A stretch of DNA of 64,000 bases from AP-15 sp963735445 (GTDB taxonomy: Bacteria > Pseudomonadota > Alphaproteobacteria > ATCC43930 > CGMCC-115725). The stretch covers positions 186,001-250,000 of the forward strand of contig CAVTLC010000003.1 in the NCBI GenBank assembly GCA_963735445.1. The letters run 5' to 3'. Numbering within the stretch: position 1 is the stretch's first letter; each line of letters begins with the position of its first letter. The translations under genes were made by a program, and so were the position numbers. Positions 10,198-18,383 of the stretch are shown in pieces. The notes under the pieces are model-generated. The model made no database searches and was not told where the DNA came from. It saw only the letters and a program-made list of their open reading frames with translations.

Positions 10198-11649
10198 ATG
10201 GGTCACTTCCCCTTTCCCGACATCTCCCCGGCGGTCCCGGAGATCGTGCTCGCCGTTCTAGCTATGGCGCTGCTGCTGCTGGGCGCCTTTCGCGGTGAGC
10301 GATCGGCGCGTCTTGTATCCTGGCTCGCGATCGCCGCGCTGGCTGTAGTGTTCGTCATCGATGTCGCGGCCGGTGGTGAACGCCGCGTTGGCTTCTACGG
10401 CACGTTCGTCAATGACGCCTTTGCCCTCTTTATGAAGTCGCTGGTGCTGATCGGCTCAGCGCTTGCCATTCTGATGAGCTTTCAATTCAACGAAGAAGAG
10501 AGAATCGCCCGCTTCGAATTTCCGATCCTGGTCATGCTGTCGACCACCGGTATGATGATAATGATCTCGGCAAACGACCTGATAATTCTTTACCTCGGGC
10601 TCGAATTACAAAACCTGGCGCTTTACGTCACAGCGAGTTTTAACCGAGATTCATCACGGTCGAGCGAAGCTGGGCTCAAATACTTTGTCTTGGGCGGCCT
10701 GTCTTCGGGAATTCTGCTGTATGGTCTGTCGCTCGTCTATGGCTTCGCCGGGACGACCGGCTTTGTTGATCTATTCCACCTGTTCGTCGGAAATGCGCCG
10801 GTGTCGAAAGGCGTGATTGTCGGACTTGCTTTTGTCATTGCGGGTTTGGCGTTCAAGATTTCTGCAGTGCCATTCCATATGTGGACGCCCGACGTTTACG
10901 AGGGTGCGCCGACCCCGGTCAGCGCGTTTTTCGCCGTGGCCCCAAAGCTTGCTGCGTTTGCACTGTTTGTCCGGGTGCTGATCGATCCGTTCGGTCCGCT
11001 GATCGGCGAGTGGCGGCAGATTGTAGTCTTTATTTCGGTCGCTTCGATGATTCTGGGCTCGGTCGCCGCGATCGCTCAACGCAATATCAAGCGCCTGATG
11101 GCTTACAGCTCGATCGGCCATGTCGGCTACGCGCTGATCGGGCTCGCCGCTGGAACCGCAGCCGGGATCCGCGGCATTCTCGTTTATCTTGCGATCTATC
11201 TGGTGATGACTGTCGGCACCTGGGCAGTGGTCCTTTGCATGCGGCGGCAGGGCCGAGCGCTCGAGGAGATCGGTGATCTTTCTGGGCTGTCGCGGACGCA
11301 TCCGAGCTTGGCGCTCGCATTGGCGATCTTCATGTTCTCTCTGGCGGGATTACCGCCGACCGCTGGCTTTTTCGGCAAGCTCTATATTTTCCTCGCGGCG
11401 ATCGACGCCAAGCTGACGGGGTTGGCGGTGATCGGCGTCGTCACCAGCGTGGTCGGCGCGTTTTATTATTTCCGTGTCGTTAAGGTCATGTATTTCGATG
11501 ATCCCGTAGGGAGCTTCGACGCGCCGTTTGCCAGCGAGTTGAAAGGCCTACTGGTCGTGACGGCTTTGGTGACCCTGCTTTTCTTCCTGCTGCCAGGCCC
11601 TGTGATCGGCAGCGCTGAAGTTGCCGCCGCGTCGCTCTTTGCGCGATGA
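10198..11649 (+). CDS. nuoN: NADH-quinone oxidoreductase subunit N
   Basis: This is the third antiporter-like pump subunit and last gene of the nuo operon, 483 residues. It has the L-Y-L-G-L-E-L-Q-N-L-A-L-Y segment carrying the key glutamate and the P-F-H-M-W-T-P-D-V-Y-E-G-A-P-T-P-V-S motif. The ATG at 10198 lies 10 bases after the nuoM stop and follows GGAAGGCG. An in-frame ATG at 10153 inside nuoM is less likely. The stop overlaps the birA start (ATGA), so the downstream housekeeping genes are probably co-transcribed with nuo. Confidence 0.96.
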   Translation: MGHFPFPDISPAVPEIVLAVLAMALLLLGAFRGERSARLVSWLAIAALAVVFVIDVAAGGERRVGFYGTFVNDAFALFMKSLVLIGSALAILMSFQFNEEERIARFEFPILVMLSTTGMMIMISANDLIILYLGLELQNLALYVTASFNRDSSRSSEAGLKYFVLGGLSSGILLYGLSLVYGFAGTTGFVDLFHLFVGNAPVSKGVIVGLAFVIAGLAFKISAVPFHMWTPDVYEGAPTPVSAFFAVAPKLAAFALFVRVLIDPFGPLIGEWRQIVVFISVASMILGSVAAIAQRNIKRLMAYSSIGHVGYALIGLAAGTAAGIRGILVYLAIYLVMTVGTWAVVLCMRRQGRALEEIGDLSGLSRTHPSLALALAIFMFSLAGLPPTAGFFGKLYIFLAAIDAKLTGLAVIGVVTSVVGAFYYFRVVKVMYFDDPVGSFDAPFASELKGLLVVTALVTLLFFLLPGPVIGSAEVAAASLFAR

Positions 11650-12404
11650 CTATGTCGGCGCCGCTGCTTCCCGCGGCGTATCGACTGATTTTGCGCGAGA
11701 CCGTTGGCAGCACCAACGATGAAGCCAAAGAACTCGCCCGCGCCGGGGCCGCGGAGGGAACCATCGTTTGCGGGTTGCGGCAGACGGCCGGACGCGGCCG
11801 GCGCGGCCGCATTTGGTCGTCGCCACCAGGCAATCTTTATGCTTCGGTCATCTTGCGCCCGGCCTGCATGCCCGAGGGCGCGGCGCAGCTCGCCTTTGTC
11901 GCCGCTTTGGGCGTCGGTGAGTCGCTCTCGGAGCTCGCTCCCACGCTTTCCCCGATTGCCTACAAGTGGCCGAACGACGTGCTGGCGGGAGGACGAAAAA
12001 TCGCCGGCATTCTGCTTGAATCAGAAACCGCGGAGAGTGGGAATCTTGCGTTTCTGATTGTCGGCGTCGGGCTCAATCTCGTTTCCGCGCCGTCCGATGT
12101 TGAGTTTCCGGCGACCTCGCTCGCCGGTGAAGGCCTGCCGGCGCCGACGCCTGAAGCGGCATTGGCGGCTTTTGTCCGCCGTTTCGAGATTTGGGTGCGG
12201 CATTGGCGAGAGAAGGGGTTTGGGCCTGTGCGTGATGCCTGGCGGGCGCGGGCTTTCGCACTCGGCGAGCCAATCCGGGTCCGGCTCGACACCACGACCT
12301 TGCACGGACAATTCATCGACATAGATCAACGGGGAGCGCTGTTGCTGGAGTTTGGGGGCGAGCGGCGGCGGATTTCGGCCGGCGACGTGTTCCCGGCACG
12401 TTAG
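11646..12404 (+). CDS. birA: biotin--[acetyl-CoA-carboxylase] ligase
   Basis: BirA activates biotin to biotinyl-AMP and transfers it to the carrier domain of biotin-dependent carboxylases. The 252-residue product has the substrate loop T-A-G-R-G-R-R-G-R-I-W and the K-W-P-N-D-V motif, and ends with a short SH3-like C-terminal domain. There is no N-terminal helix-turn-helix, so it is the non-regulatory (group I) form. It starts on an ATG overlapping the nuoN stop. In alphaproteobacteria this position after nuoN is common. Confidence 0.93.
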   Translation: MTMSAPLLPAAYRLILRETVGSTNDEAKELARAGAAEGTIVCGLRQTAGRGRRGRIWSSPPGNLYASVILRPACMPEGAAQLAFVAALGVGESLSELAPTLSPIAYKWPNDVLAGGRKIAGILLESETAESGNLAFLIVGVGLNLVSAPSDVEFPATSLAGEGLPAPTPEAALAAFVRRFEIWVRHWREKGFGPVRDAWRARAFALGEPIRVRLDTTTLHGQFIDIDQRGALLLEFGGERRRISAGDVFPAR

Positions 12405-12413
12405 CGAGGCCAG

Positions 12414-13187
12414 ATGTTGCTCGCGGTCAACGCCAACAACACGAACACGGTGTTTGCCGTTTGGGATGGGGTCCGGCTGACTGGGAAATGGCGCGCCGCG
12501 ACCGACGCGCGCCGCACGGCCGACGAATATGTCGTTTGGCTTGATCATCTCCTTGCCCTCCAAGGTCTCTCGCGGAGCATGATCGACGGCACGATCATCG
12601 CCAGCGTGGTGCCTGAAGCGAACTTCAACCTGCGCCGGCTGTGCCGCGAATATTGTCACAGCGAGCCGCGCGTGGTCGGTGATCCGGGCGTCGTGATCGG
12701 CGCCCGATCGCTCGTCGACCGACCGGAGGAGGTCGGCGCCGACCGTCTGGTTAATACGGTGGCGGCGCATGATCGCTATAAGGGGCCCCTGATCGTTGTC
12801 GATTTCGGGACCGCGACGACCTTTGATGTGGTCGATGCCGATGGCAATTATCGCGGAGGAGTGATCGCGCCCGGTATCAATCTGTCCCTGCAAGCGCTTG
12901 CAATGGCTGCCGCAAAACTTCCGAGCGTGCCGATCGCCCGCACCGAGAAGGTAATCGGGACCAGCACCGTCGCGTGCATGCAGTCGGGCATATTCTGGGG
13001 TTACATCGGGCTGGTCGAAGGGCTGGTAGGGCGTATTCGCGAGGAGCGTGGCGAGGCGATGGGAGTGGTGGCGACGGGCGGTCTGGCGCCGCTGTTTGAT
13101 GGCGCCACAGAGGTCATCGATAGGGTCGATCCGGATCTGACGTTGTGGGGGCTCTACCTGCTACACCAAAGAAATAGCAATAAATGA
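12414..13187 (+). CDS. coaX: type III pantothenate kinase
   Basis: CoaX phosphorylates pantothenate, the first step of coenzyme A synthesis. The 257-residue product belongs to the ASKHA fold. Visible motifs are N-N-T-N-T-V-F-A-V near the N terminus, P-E-E-V-G-A-D-R-L-V-N, D-F-G-T-A-T-T-F-D-V-V and G-G-V-I-A-P-G-I. The first phosphate-loop motif, usually D-x-G-N-T, reads N-A-N-N-T here. Asn therefore stands where most characterised members have Asp; the other catalytic motifs look normal, so the protein is probably active. The stop overlaps the start of rnj (ATGA). Confidence 0.93.
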   Translation: MLLAVNANNTNTVFAVWDGVRLTGKWRAATDARRTADEYVVWLDHLLALQGLSRSMIDGTIIASVVPEANFNLRRLCREYCHSEPRVVGDPGVVIGARSLVDRPEEVGADRLVNTVAAHDRYKGPLIVVDFGTATTFDVVDADGNYRGGVIAPGINLSLQALAMAAAKLPSVPIARTEKVIGTSTVACMQSGIFWGYIGLVEGLVGRIREERGEAMGVVATGGLAPLFDGATEVIDRVDPDLTLWGLYLLHQRNSNK

Positions 13188-14875
13188 ACGATTTTCCGTT
13201 TCAGTCCTCGGTTCGTTCCGGGGGCGACGATCCCAACGCTTTGCTGTTTGTCGCGCTCGGGGGCGCCAACGAGATCGGGATGAATCTCAATCTCTACGGC
13301 ATTGCTGGGCAGTGGCTGATTGTCGACTGCGGCGTGACCTTTGGCGACAATTCGCAGCCGGGGCTCGAGGTTGTGATGCCCGATCCGAGCTTTATTGCCG
13401 AGCGCCGCGACCGTTTGCTCGGGATCGTCGCGACGCATGCCCATGAGGACCACATCGGCGCCATCCCCTATTTATGGACACAGCTGCGCTGCCCGGTCTG
13501 GGCCACGCCTTTCACCGCCTCGGTGCTGCGCACAAAGCTGGTCGAGGCCGGGTTGGCCGACAAGGTTCGGATTAATATTGTTCCGATGTCCGGCCGATTT
13601 TCGATCGGGCCGTTCGACCTTGAACTTGTCACCCTGACCCATTCGATCCCGGAGCCGAACGCCGTCGTGCTGCGTACCGCCGCGGGGACGGTGTTGCATA
13701 CCGGCGACTGGAAGCTCGATCCCGACCCGCTGATCGGGCTGCCAGTCGATGAGGATGCGCTGCGCCGACTTGGCGACGAAGGCGTGCTGGCGATGATCTG
13801 CAATTCGACCAACGCGCTCCGGCCCGGTACCTCCGGCTCTGAAGCTGATCTGCGCGAGTCGCTGACAGAGCTGGTCGGGCGCTATGACGCGCGCGTTGCC
13901 GTCGCTTGCTTCGCATCGAACGTCGCTCGCCTTGAAACTATCGCGCATGCTGCCGCGGCCCACGGTCGCGAGGTGGCGCTGGTCGGCCGTTCGCTGTGGC
14001 GGATCGACAAAGCGGCGCGGGAAAACGGTTATCTGTCCGAACTGCCGCGTTTCCTCCCCGAAGAGGAAGCAGCCTATATTCCGCGCGACCGCATTTTGAT
14101 GATCTGCACTGGCAGCCAAGGCGAACCGCGTTCAGCTTTGGCCCGGATCGCCCGCGACGACCACCCCAATGTCGAGCTCGAAGCCGGTGACGCCGTGATC
14201 TTTTCATCTCGGATCATCCCCGGAAACGAAAAAGCGATCGGCCGCTTGCAGAATGAGTTGGCCCGGCTCGGCGTCGAGATCGTCACCGAACTCGACCATT
14301 TCGTGCATGTATCCGGTCATCCAGCCCGCGAAGAGCTGGTCCGCATGTATCAGATGATTCGGCCAAAAGTGGCGATCCCAGTGCATGGCGAGGCGCGGCA
14401 TTTGATGGCCAATGCAGCCATCGCCGGTGAATGCCAGATCCCGCACGCTTTGGTGATCGAAAACGGTGACCTCGTCAGGCTCGGTTCATCGAATGCAGCG
14501 ATCGTCGATGAAGTTCCCGTCGGAAGGCTGACGAGCGACGGAAAGAGCTTGCTGCCGCTCGACGGTTCGGCGCTCAAAGATCGTCGACGCGTCATGTTCA
14601 ACGGCAGCGTTGTCGCAACCTTAGTCCTCAATGCTCAAGGCCGATTTGCTGCGGCCCCGGCCATCACCGTGATCGGCTTGGTCGAGCCGGAGGCCGCGCG
14701 GGAAGCGGTGCCGTTCTTGCGGACCGCTATCGAGCGGGCTTTGGATGATCTTCCGCCAGCGGCGCGGCGCGACGACGATGTGGTCGGTGAATCGGCTCGA
14801 CGCGCTCTGCGGCGCGCGCTCAACGAGCGTTTCGGTAAGCGTTCGCTGGTGGAAATCCAAGTGGTACGGGTTTGA
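13184..14875 (+). CDS. rnj: ribonuclease J (metallo-beta-lactamase/beta-CASP)
   Basis: RNase J is an endo- and 5'-3' exoribonuclease used in RNA maturation and decay. The product is 563 residues. The zinc-binding signature T-H-A-H-E-D-H-I-G-A-I-P-Y lies near residue 85. Further metal ligands appear in L-T-H-S-I-P-E, L-H-T-G-D-W-K and the C-terminal H-V-S-G-H-P. The beta-CASP insertion covers roughly residues 200-350. It overlaps coaX by four bases. Confidence 0.93.
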   Translation: MNDFPFQSSVRSGGDDPNALLFVALGGANEIGMNLNLYGIAGQWLIVDCGVTFGDNSQPGLEVVMPDPSFIAERRDRLLGIVATHAHEDHIGAIPYLWTQLRCPVWATPFTASVLRTKLVEAGLADKVRINIVPMSGRFSIGPFDLELVTLTHSIPEPNAVVLRTAAGTVLHTGDWKLDPDPLIGLPVDEDALRRLGDEGVLAMICNSTNALRPGTSGSEADLRESLTELVGRYDARVAVACFASNVARLETIAHAAAAHGREVALVGRSLWRIDKAARENGYLSELPRFLPEEEAAYIPRDRILMICTGSQGEPRSALARIARDDHPNVELEAGDAVIFSSRIIPGNEKAIGRLQNELARLGVEIVTELDHFVHVSGHPAREELVRMYQMIRPKVAIPVHGEARHLMANAAIAGECQIPHALVIENGDLVRLGSSNAAIVDEVPVGRLTSDGKSLLPLDGSALKDRRRVMFNGSVVATLVLNAQGRFAAAPAITVIGLVEPEAAREAVPFLRTAIERALDDLPPAARRDDDVVGESARRALRRALNERFGKRSLVEIQVVRV

Positions 14876-14918
14876 GCTCGCGCCCGCGGCAGGTCCTTCA
14901 ATAGGGTTGGAGGAAGGG

Positions 14919-15323
14919 GTGATCGGCAAACTCAATCACGTCGCGATCGTTGTTCCCAATCTGGTCGCCGCCAGCAGCATCTATCGCGACATGCTAGGCG
15001 CGCGGGTATCGGCGCCGCAGCCCTTGCCGACCCATGGTGTGAGCGTGGTCTTTGTCGAACTGCCCAACACCAAGATCGAACTGCTCGAACCGCTCGGTGA
15101 CGCCTCGCCGGTGCGCGGCTTTCTGGACCGCAATCCCGCGGGCGGAATGCATCACCTATGCTACGAGGTTGACGACATCATAGCCGTCCGCGATCGTCTC
15201 TGCGCCGAAGGCGCCCGCGTGCTCGGCGATGGCGAGCCACGGCTTGGCGCCCATGACAAGCCGGTGTTATTCCTGCATCCAAAGGATTTCTGCGGCACGT
15301 TGATCGAGTTGGAGCAAGTCTAG
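14919..15323 (+). CDS. mce: methylmalonyl-CoA epimerase
   Basis: This VOC-fold enzyme interconverts (2S)- and (2R)-methylmalonyl-CoA in propionate and branched-chain catabolism. The 134-residue product starts at the GTG at 14919, after AGGAAGG. The open frame extends upstream into rnj, but that part is not conserved. Metal ligands appear as N-H-V-A-I-V-V, G-M-H-H-L-C-Y-E-V and the final L-I-E-L-E. The P-V-L-F-L-H-P-K-D-F-C-G-T-L signature is typical of the family. Confidence 0.93.
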   Translation: MIGKLNHVAIVVPNLVAASSIYRDMLGARVSAPQPLPTHGVSVVFVELPNTKIELLEPLGDASPVRGFLDRNPAGGMHHLCYEVDDIIAVRDRLCAEGARVLGDGEPRLGAHDKPVLFLHPKDFCGTLIELEQV

Positions 15324-15346
15324 GCCGAACCAATCCCAACTCTCTT

Positions 15347-15582
15347 ATGAACTGGTTTACCGGCTCATTCTCTACGTTTTGGTATGGTGGGTAACGCTGT
15401 TCGCGGTTCTGCCATTATGGGTCGTCCCTACAGAACCCGGCGAAATCGGCCACGCCGCGGGCGCGCCGAAACAGCCGCGTCTGATGCGCAAGACAGTCGT
15501 CACATCAATTGTTGCTGGGGTTATTTGGGTCTTGATCTATGCGCTGGTGCGCTCACCCTGGCTGAGTTTCCGCGGATCGTGA
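15347..15582 (+). CDS. DUF1467 family membrane protein (frameshifted)
   Basis: This is a small two-helix membrane protein of unknown function, found after mce in many alphaproteobacteria. The ATG at 15347 encodes M-N-W-F-T-G, which is how family members begin, but this frame stops early. The conserved continuation I-L-Y-V-L-V-W-W-V-T-L-F-A-V-L-P lies in the neighbouring frame and runs to the stop at 15582. One missing base near 15364-15366 restores a 78-residue protein with helices at about residues 7-25 and 53-70. If the shift were real, a TTG at 15379 would be the only start. The product ends two bases before the tag start. Confidence 0.75.
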
Positions 15583-15583
15583 G

Positions 15584-16150
15584 GTGAGCGCCGCCTATTG
15601 CCGGGCCGCGCCCGGGCATCCGGTCCATGCCGCCTATCACGATCTCGAATATGGCTTTCCATCGAGCGATGAGCGGGTCTTGTTCGAGCGGCTGGTGCTC
15701 GAGATCAATCAGGCGGGGCTGTCCTGGCTGACAATCTTGAATAAGCGCACTGCGTTCCGCGTCGCGTATGGCGATTTTGATGTCGACAAGGTTGCCGACT
15801 TTGGCGCCGCTGACATCTCTCGGCTGCTCGGCGATACCGGGATCGTGCGCAACCGGCTTAAAATCGAGGCCGCAATCGACAACGCCCGGCGAATCCAGGA
15901 ACTGCGTATGTCACACGGGTCGTTCGCTCTTTGGGTCGACGCCCATCATCCGCGCTCGCTGGAGGAGTGGACCAAGTTATTTCGCCGGACCTTCCGCTTT
16001 ACCGGTGGCCAGATCGTTAATGAATTTTTGATGAGTCTCGGGTATCTGCCAGGAGCGCACGAGCCGGATTGCCCGGCCTATGCGCGAATTTCGGCGTTGT
16101 CACCGCCGTGGATGCGCGCTGCCGCAAACCGATCAGTAATCGATAAATGA
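15584..16150 (+). CDS. tag: DNA-3-methyladenine glycosylase I
   Basis: Tag excises 3-methyladenine from alkylated DNA as the first step of base-excision repair. The 188-residue product has Y-H-D-L-E-Y-G-F-P, the family core Q-A-G-L-S-W-L-T-I-L-N-K-R, and G-D-T-G-I-V-R-N-R-L-K-I. The zinc site typical of Tag is plausible: an N-terminal Cys (residue 6) and His, and a C-terminal H-E-P-D-C. Many homologues have W in the E-W-G segment where Y is seen here. The GTG start lies two bases after the DUF1467 stop. Confidence 0.9.
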   Translation: MSAAYCRAAPGHPVHAAYHDLEYGFPSSDERVLFERLVLEINQAGLSWLTILNKRTAFRVAYGDFDVDKVADFGAADISRLLGDTGIVRNRLKIEAAIDNARRIQELRMSHGSFALWVDAHHPRSLEEWTKLFRRTFRFTGGQIVNEFLMSLGYLPGAHEPDCPAYARISALSPPWMRAAANRSVIDK

Positions 16151-16292
16151 GTATTTGACGATGGCGGCAACATGTTGCTACCGAAGTGCGGTCTATCTCG
16201 TCCCCACCCCGGCGATAGATGCGATCATGGCATAGGTAGCGGAACGCAGCGGGTGGTTCCATGAAATTGACATCACTGTTGAGGTGCTTCTG

Positions 16293-16664
16293 ATGCTGTT
16301 GCGGGATAAGTATCTCAAAATCTTGTCTGGGATGCTTCCGGCGGGTGCGGTTGGTGTGTCGCTGATGCTCGGGAGCGCTGCGCCGGCTGCCGCCGATCAC
16401 GGCCCGACGCAGAGCCAGCCGCCGGCGGCCGAGCCGAGCGGGGTATCCGACAGGCTCGCTGCGATCCGTGATGCCGTATCCGCGATTGACCATCCGAAAG
16501 CCTCGCAAGCCGGAGAGCAGGTGGCTTGGTGGGGGTGGCGAAACGGCGGCGGCGGCTGGCGCAATGGTGGTGCAGCCTGGGGCAATGGCGGCTGGCGTAA
16601 CGGGGGCTGGCGAAACGGCGGTTGGCACAATGGCCCGTGGAGCAATTTCTGGCGAAATTTTTAG
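16293..16664 (+). CDS. grrA: GrrA-like precursor peptide 1 (radical SAM-modified RiPP)
   Basis: This is a small secreted peptide that I read as the substrate of the radical SAM enzyme encoded 0.5 kb downstream. The 123-residue product has a signal-peptide-like start (basic residues, hydrophobic run to about residue 30, A-P-A-A-A cleavage-type site). It then has a leader with G-V-S-D-R-L-A-A-I-R-D-A-V-S (about residues 48-63), nearly identical in precursor 2. From residue 79 a core of Gly, Trp, Asn and Arg contains eight W-x-N triplets (WRN, WGN, WHN, WSN), mostly spaced by G-G. The ATG at 16293 has GAGG eight bases upstream; a GTG at 16284 is the alternative. It matches the GrrA/OscA architecture known from cyanobacterial and proteobacterial GRRM systems. 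The family call is from motif recognition, not a database search. Confidence 0.82.
   Translation: MLLRDKYLKILSGMLPAGAVGVSLMLGSAAPAAADHGPTQSQPPAAEPSGVSDRLAAIRDAVSAIDHPKASQAGEQVAWWGWRNGGGGWRNGGAAWGNGGWRNGGWRNGGWHNGPWSNFWRNF
16527..16661 (+). repeat. W-x-N core repeat of precursor 1
   Basis: The region encodes a degenerate Trp-Xaa-Asn-Gly-Gly unit of about 15 bases, repeated with small variations. The third triplet is spaced by A-A, and the last two units are Pro- and Phe-spaced. Eight W-x-N triplets are present. The DNA repeats drift at codon third positions, so the repeat is maintained at the peptide level. Confidence 0.8.
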
Positions 16665-16767
16665 GCAGCTATTCCGTTGTGGGCGCGCACATCTCGCAGG
16701 CTCCCGACCGGGAGATGATGTGGGCTGAGATGTCCTGTTCGCGCCAATTGATCAAGAGGTCAGATCG

Positions 16768-17127
16768 ATGTCACTGCAGGGCAAATATGTAAGGATTTTG
16801 TCAGCATTGGCTCCGGTTGGAGCCGCTGGAGTTTCGCTGCTGCTGGGCTCGACAACGCCGGTCACCGCCAGCCCGGATCCCGCCGGCTCTCAGCCGAGGG
16901 CCGCTCAGTCGGCTCGCATATCGGAGCGCCTTGCCGCGATTCGCGATGCCGTTTCGACCGTGACTGGTCGCGACGCCGCACAGACAGGCCAAGACATCAG
17001 CAAGCTGCGGCTCGCCTGGGGTAACTGGTGGCGCAATGGAGGCTGGCGCCCCTGGGGTTGGGGCTGGCCGAACTGGAATAACTGGCATAACTGGCACAAC
17101 TGGCCCAATTGGTGGCGTAACTGGTGA
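16768..17127 (+). CDS. grrA: GrrA-like precursor peptide 2 (radical SAM-modified RiPP)
   Basis: This is a paralogue of precursor 1, 119 residues. The start M-S-L-Q-G-K-Y-V-R-I-L-S-A-L aligns with M-L-L-R-D-K-Y-L-K-I-L-S-G-M in precursor 1. The signal-peptide-like segment ends in T-P-V-T-A-S. The conserved I-S-E-R-L-A-A-I-R-D-A-V-S segment follows. The core (from residue 84) differs strongly: it is Gly-poor and has W-N-N, W-H-N, W-H-N and W-P-N in direct succession, eight W-x-N triplets in all. An AGAGG ribosome-binding site precedes the ATG. The maturase gene begins 22 bases after its stop. Confidence 0.82.
   Translation: MSLQGKYVRILSALAPVGAAGVSLLLGSTTPVTASPDPAGSQPRAAQSARISERLAAIRDAVSTVTGRDAAQTGQDISKLRLAWGNWWRNGGWRPWGWGWPNWNNWHNWHNWPNWWRNW
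17017..17124 (+). repeat. spacer-free W-x-N core repeat of precursor 2
   Basis: A nine-base unit, TGG-NNN-AAY, recurs in direct tandem between about 17065 and 17111 (W-P-N, W-N-N, W-H-N, W-H-N, W-P-N). Single units flank it on both sides. Absence of Gly-Gly spacers distinguishes it from the core of precursor 1. Confidence 0.8.
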
Positions 17128-17149
17128 GCAGGTAGCGCCAGCAATTTCC

Positions 17150-18383
17150 ATGGACCAAGTTGTGCCGACCATTCAATTGCTAGTGGTCCAACCGACCCCG
17201 TTCTGCAATATCAATTGCAAATACTGCTATCTGCCGAACCGCACGTCGAAGGCGGTTGTCAGCACCGAGACACTGCATAACTTGTTCTCGCAGGTTTTTG
17301 CCTCCGGGTGGCTCGGGGATGGGCTCTCCATCGTATGGCATGCGGGCGAGCCGATGGTCCTGCCGATCGCATTTTATCGAGAAGCGTTTGCCTTGGTTGA
17401 CGGCTTTGCGCCCGCAGCAACTGCAGGTCGTTCATTCGTTTCAGACGAATGGCACGCTGATCGATGATGCGTGGTGCGAATTTTTCGGCGAGGCGAAGGT
17501 CAATCTCGGGGTCAGCATCGACGGCCCGCGCCATTTTCACGACCAGAACAGATTGACACGATCTGGCAGCGGCACCTTCGATCGGACGGTCGCCGGCATC
17601 CGCTTGCTGCGCCGACACAACGTGCCGTTTCATGTTATTTCCGTACTGAGCCCGGCCAGTATGGCTGCACCCCGCGAGATGTTCGACTTCTACGTTGCGG
17701 AAGGTATTGATCACGTTTGCTTTAATGTCGAAGAATCGGAAGGCGATCACGTCTCGCAATCCTTTGCAGATAGCGACATCGAGACCGCTTACTTCCGATT
17801 TCTCGGCGAATTCTGGCGTTTATCGGCTGCCGCACCTGGTAAGATCAGGTTCGTACGAGAGATCGAAACCGCGCTGCACCAGGTGATCCGGCCTGAGGAG
17901 GCGCCCTTTCGCAACCAGCTCGTCGAACCTTTTGCGATCACCAGCATGGATTGTGCCGGCAACATTGCCACTTTCTCGCCCGAGCTTCTCGGCCTCAAAA
18001 ACCCCACCTATAACGATTTCGTGCTTGGAAACGTCAACCACGACAGCCTTGTCGATTTGCTGGACAGTCCGGTCTTGGCTCGGATGTTGACCGACATCAA
18101 CACTGGCGTGGCAATGTGCCGCGACCAGTGTGAGTACTTTTCGGTTTGCGGCGGGGGCGAGCCGGTCAACAAGCTCGCTGAAAATGGCAGCTTTGCCAGC
18201 ACCGAAACCGCATATTGCCGCGTGACCAAGATGCGGGCGACCGATCTCATTCTCGATACACTCGACAGGGTCCCGACCGGTGACGACGCCCGCAATGCAG
18301 TGGCCTATGCGGAGGTGGTCGGCGGCGGACAGATTGAGGCGGCGGGCGGCAACCCAGCACGATCGATTCGGAGGACAGTATGA
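17150..18383 (+). CDS. grrM: radical SAM/SPASM peptide maturase, GRRM type (frameshift near 17411)
   Basis: This enzyme is expected to crosslink the W-x-N motifs of the two upstream precursors into three-residue cyclophanes. The N terminus has the radical SAM cluster motif C-N-I-N-C-K-Y-C-Y, then W-H-A-G-E-P, S-F-Q-T-N-G-T-L-I-D and G-V-S-I-D-G-P. A C-terminal SPASM region carries M-D-C-A-G-N, C-R-D-Q-C-E-Y-F-S-V-C-G-G-G and a final Y-C-R-V. The frame opened at the ATG 17150 breaks after L-V-D-G-F-A (about 17410) and resumes in the next frame at P-Q-Q-L-Q-V-V-H-S. One surplus C in the run 17411-17413 explains it, giving about 410 residues. All expected Cys motifs are present on both sides, so it is probably functional. 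The stop overlaps the next gene (ATGA). Confidence 0.85.

Noticed and set aside
16397..16645. A Pro/Gln/Leu-rich minus-strand frame in the precursor core
   Set aside because: It is the complement of the Gly/Trp/Asn repeats and has no start context.
16527..17124. The Trp/Gly/Asn repeats as a CRISPR-like or structural DNA repeat
   Set aside because: The units vary at third codon positions while the peptide motif is kept, so selection is on the protein; there are no spacers of constant length.
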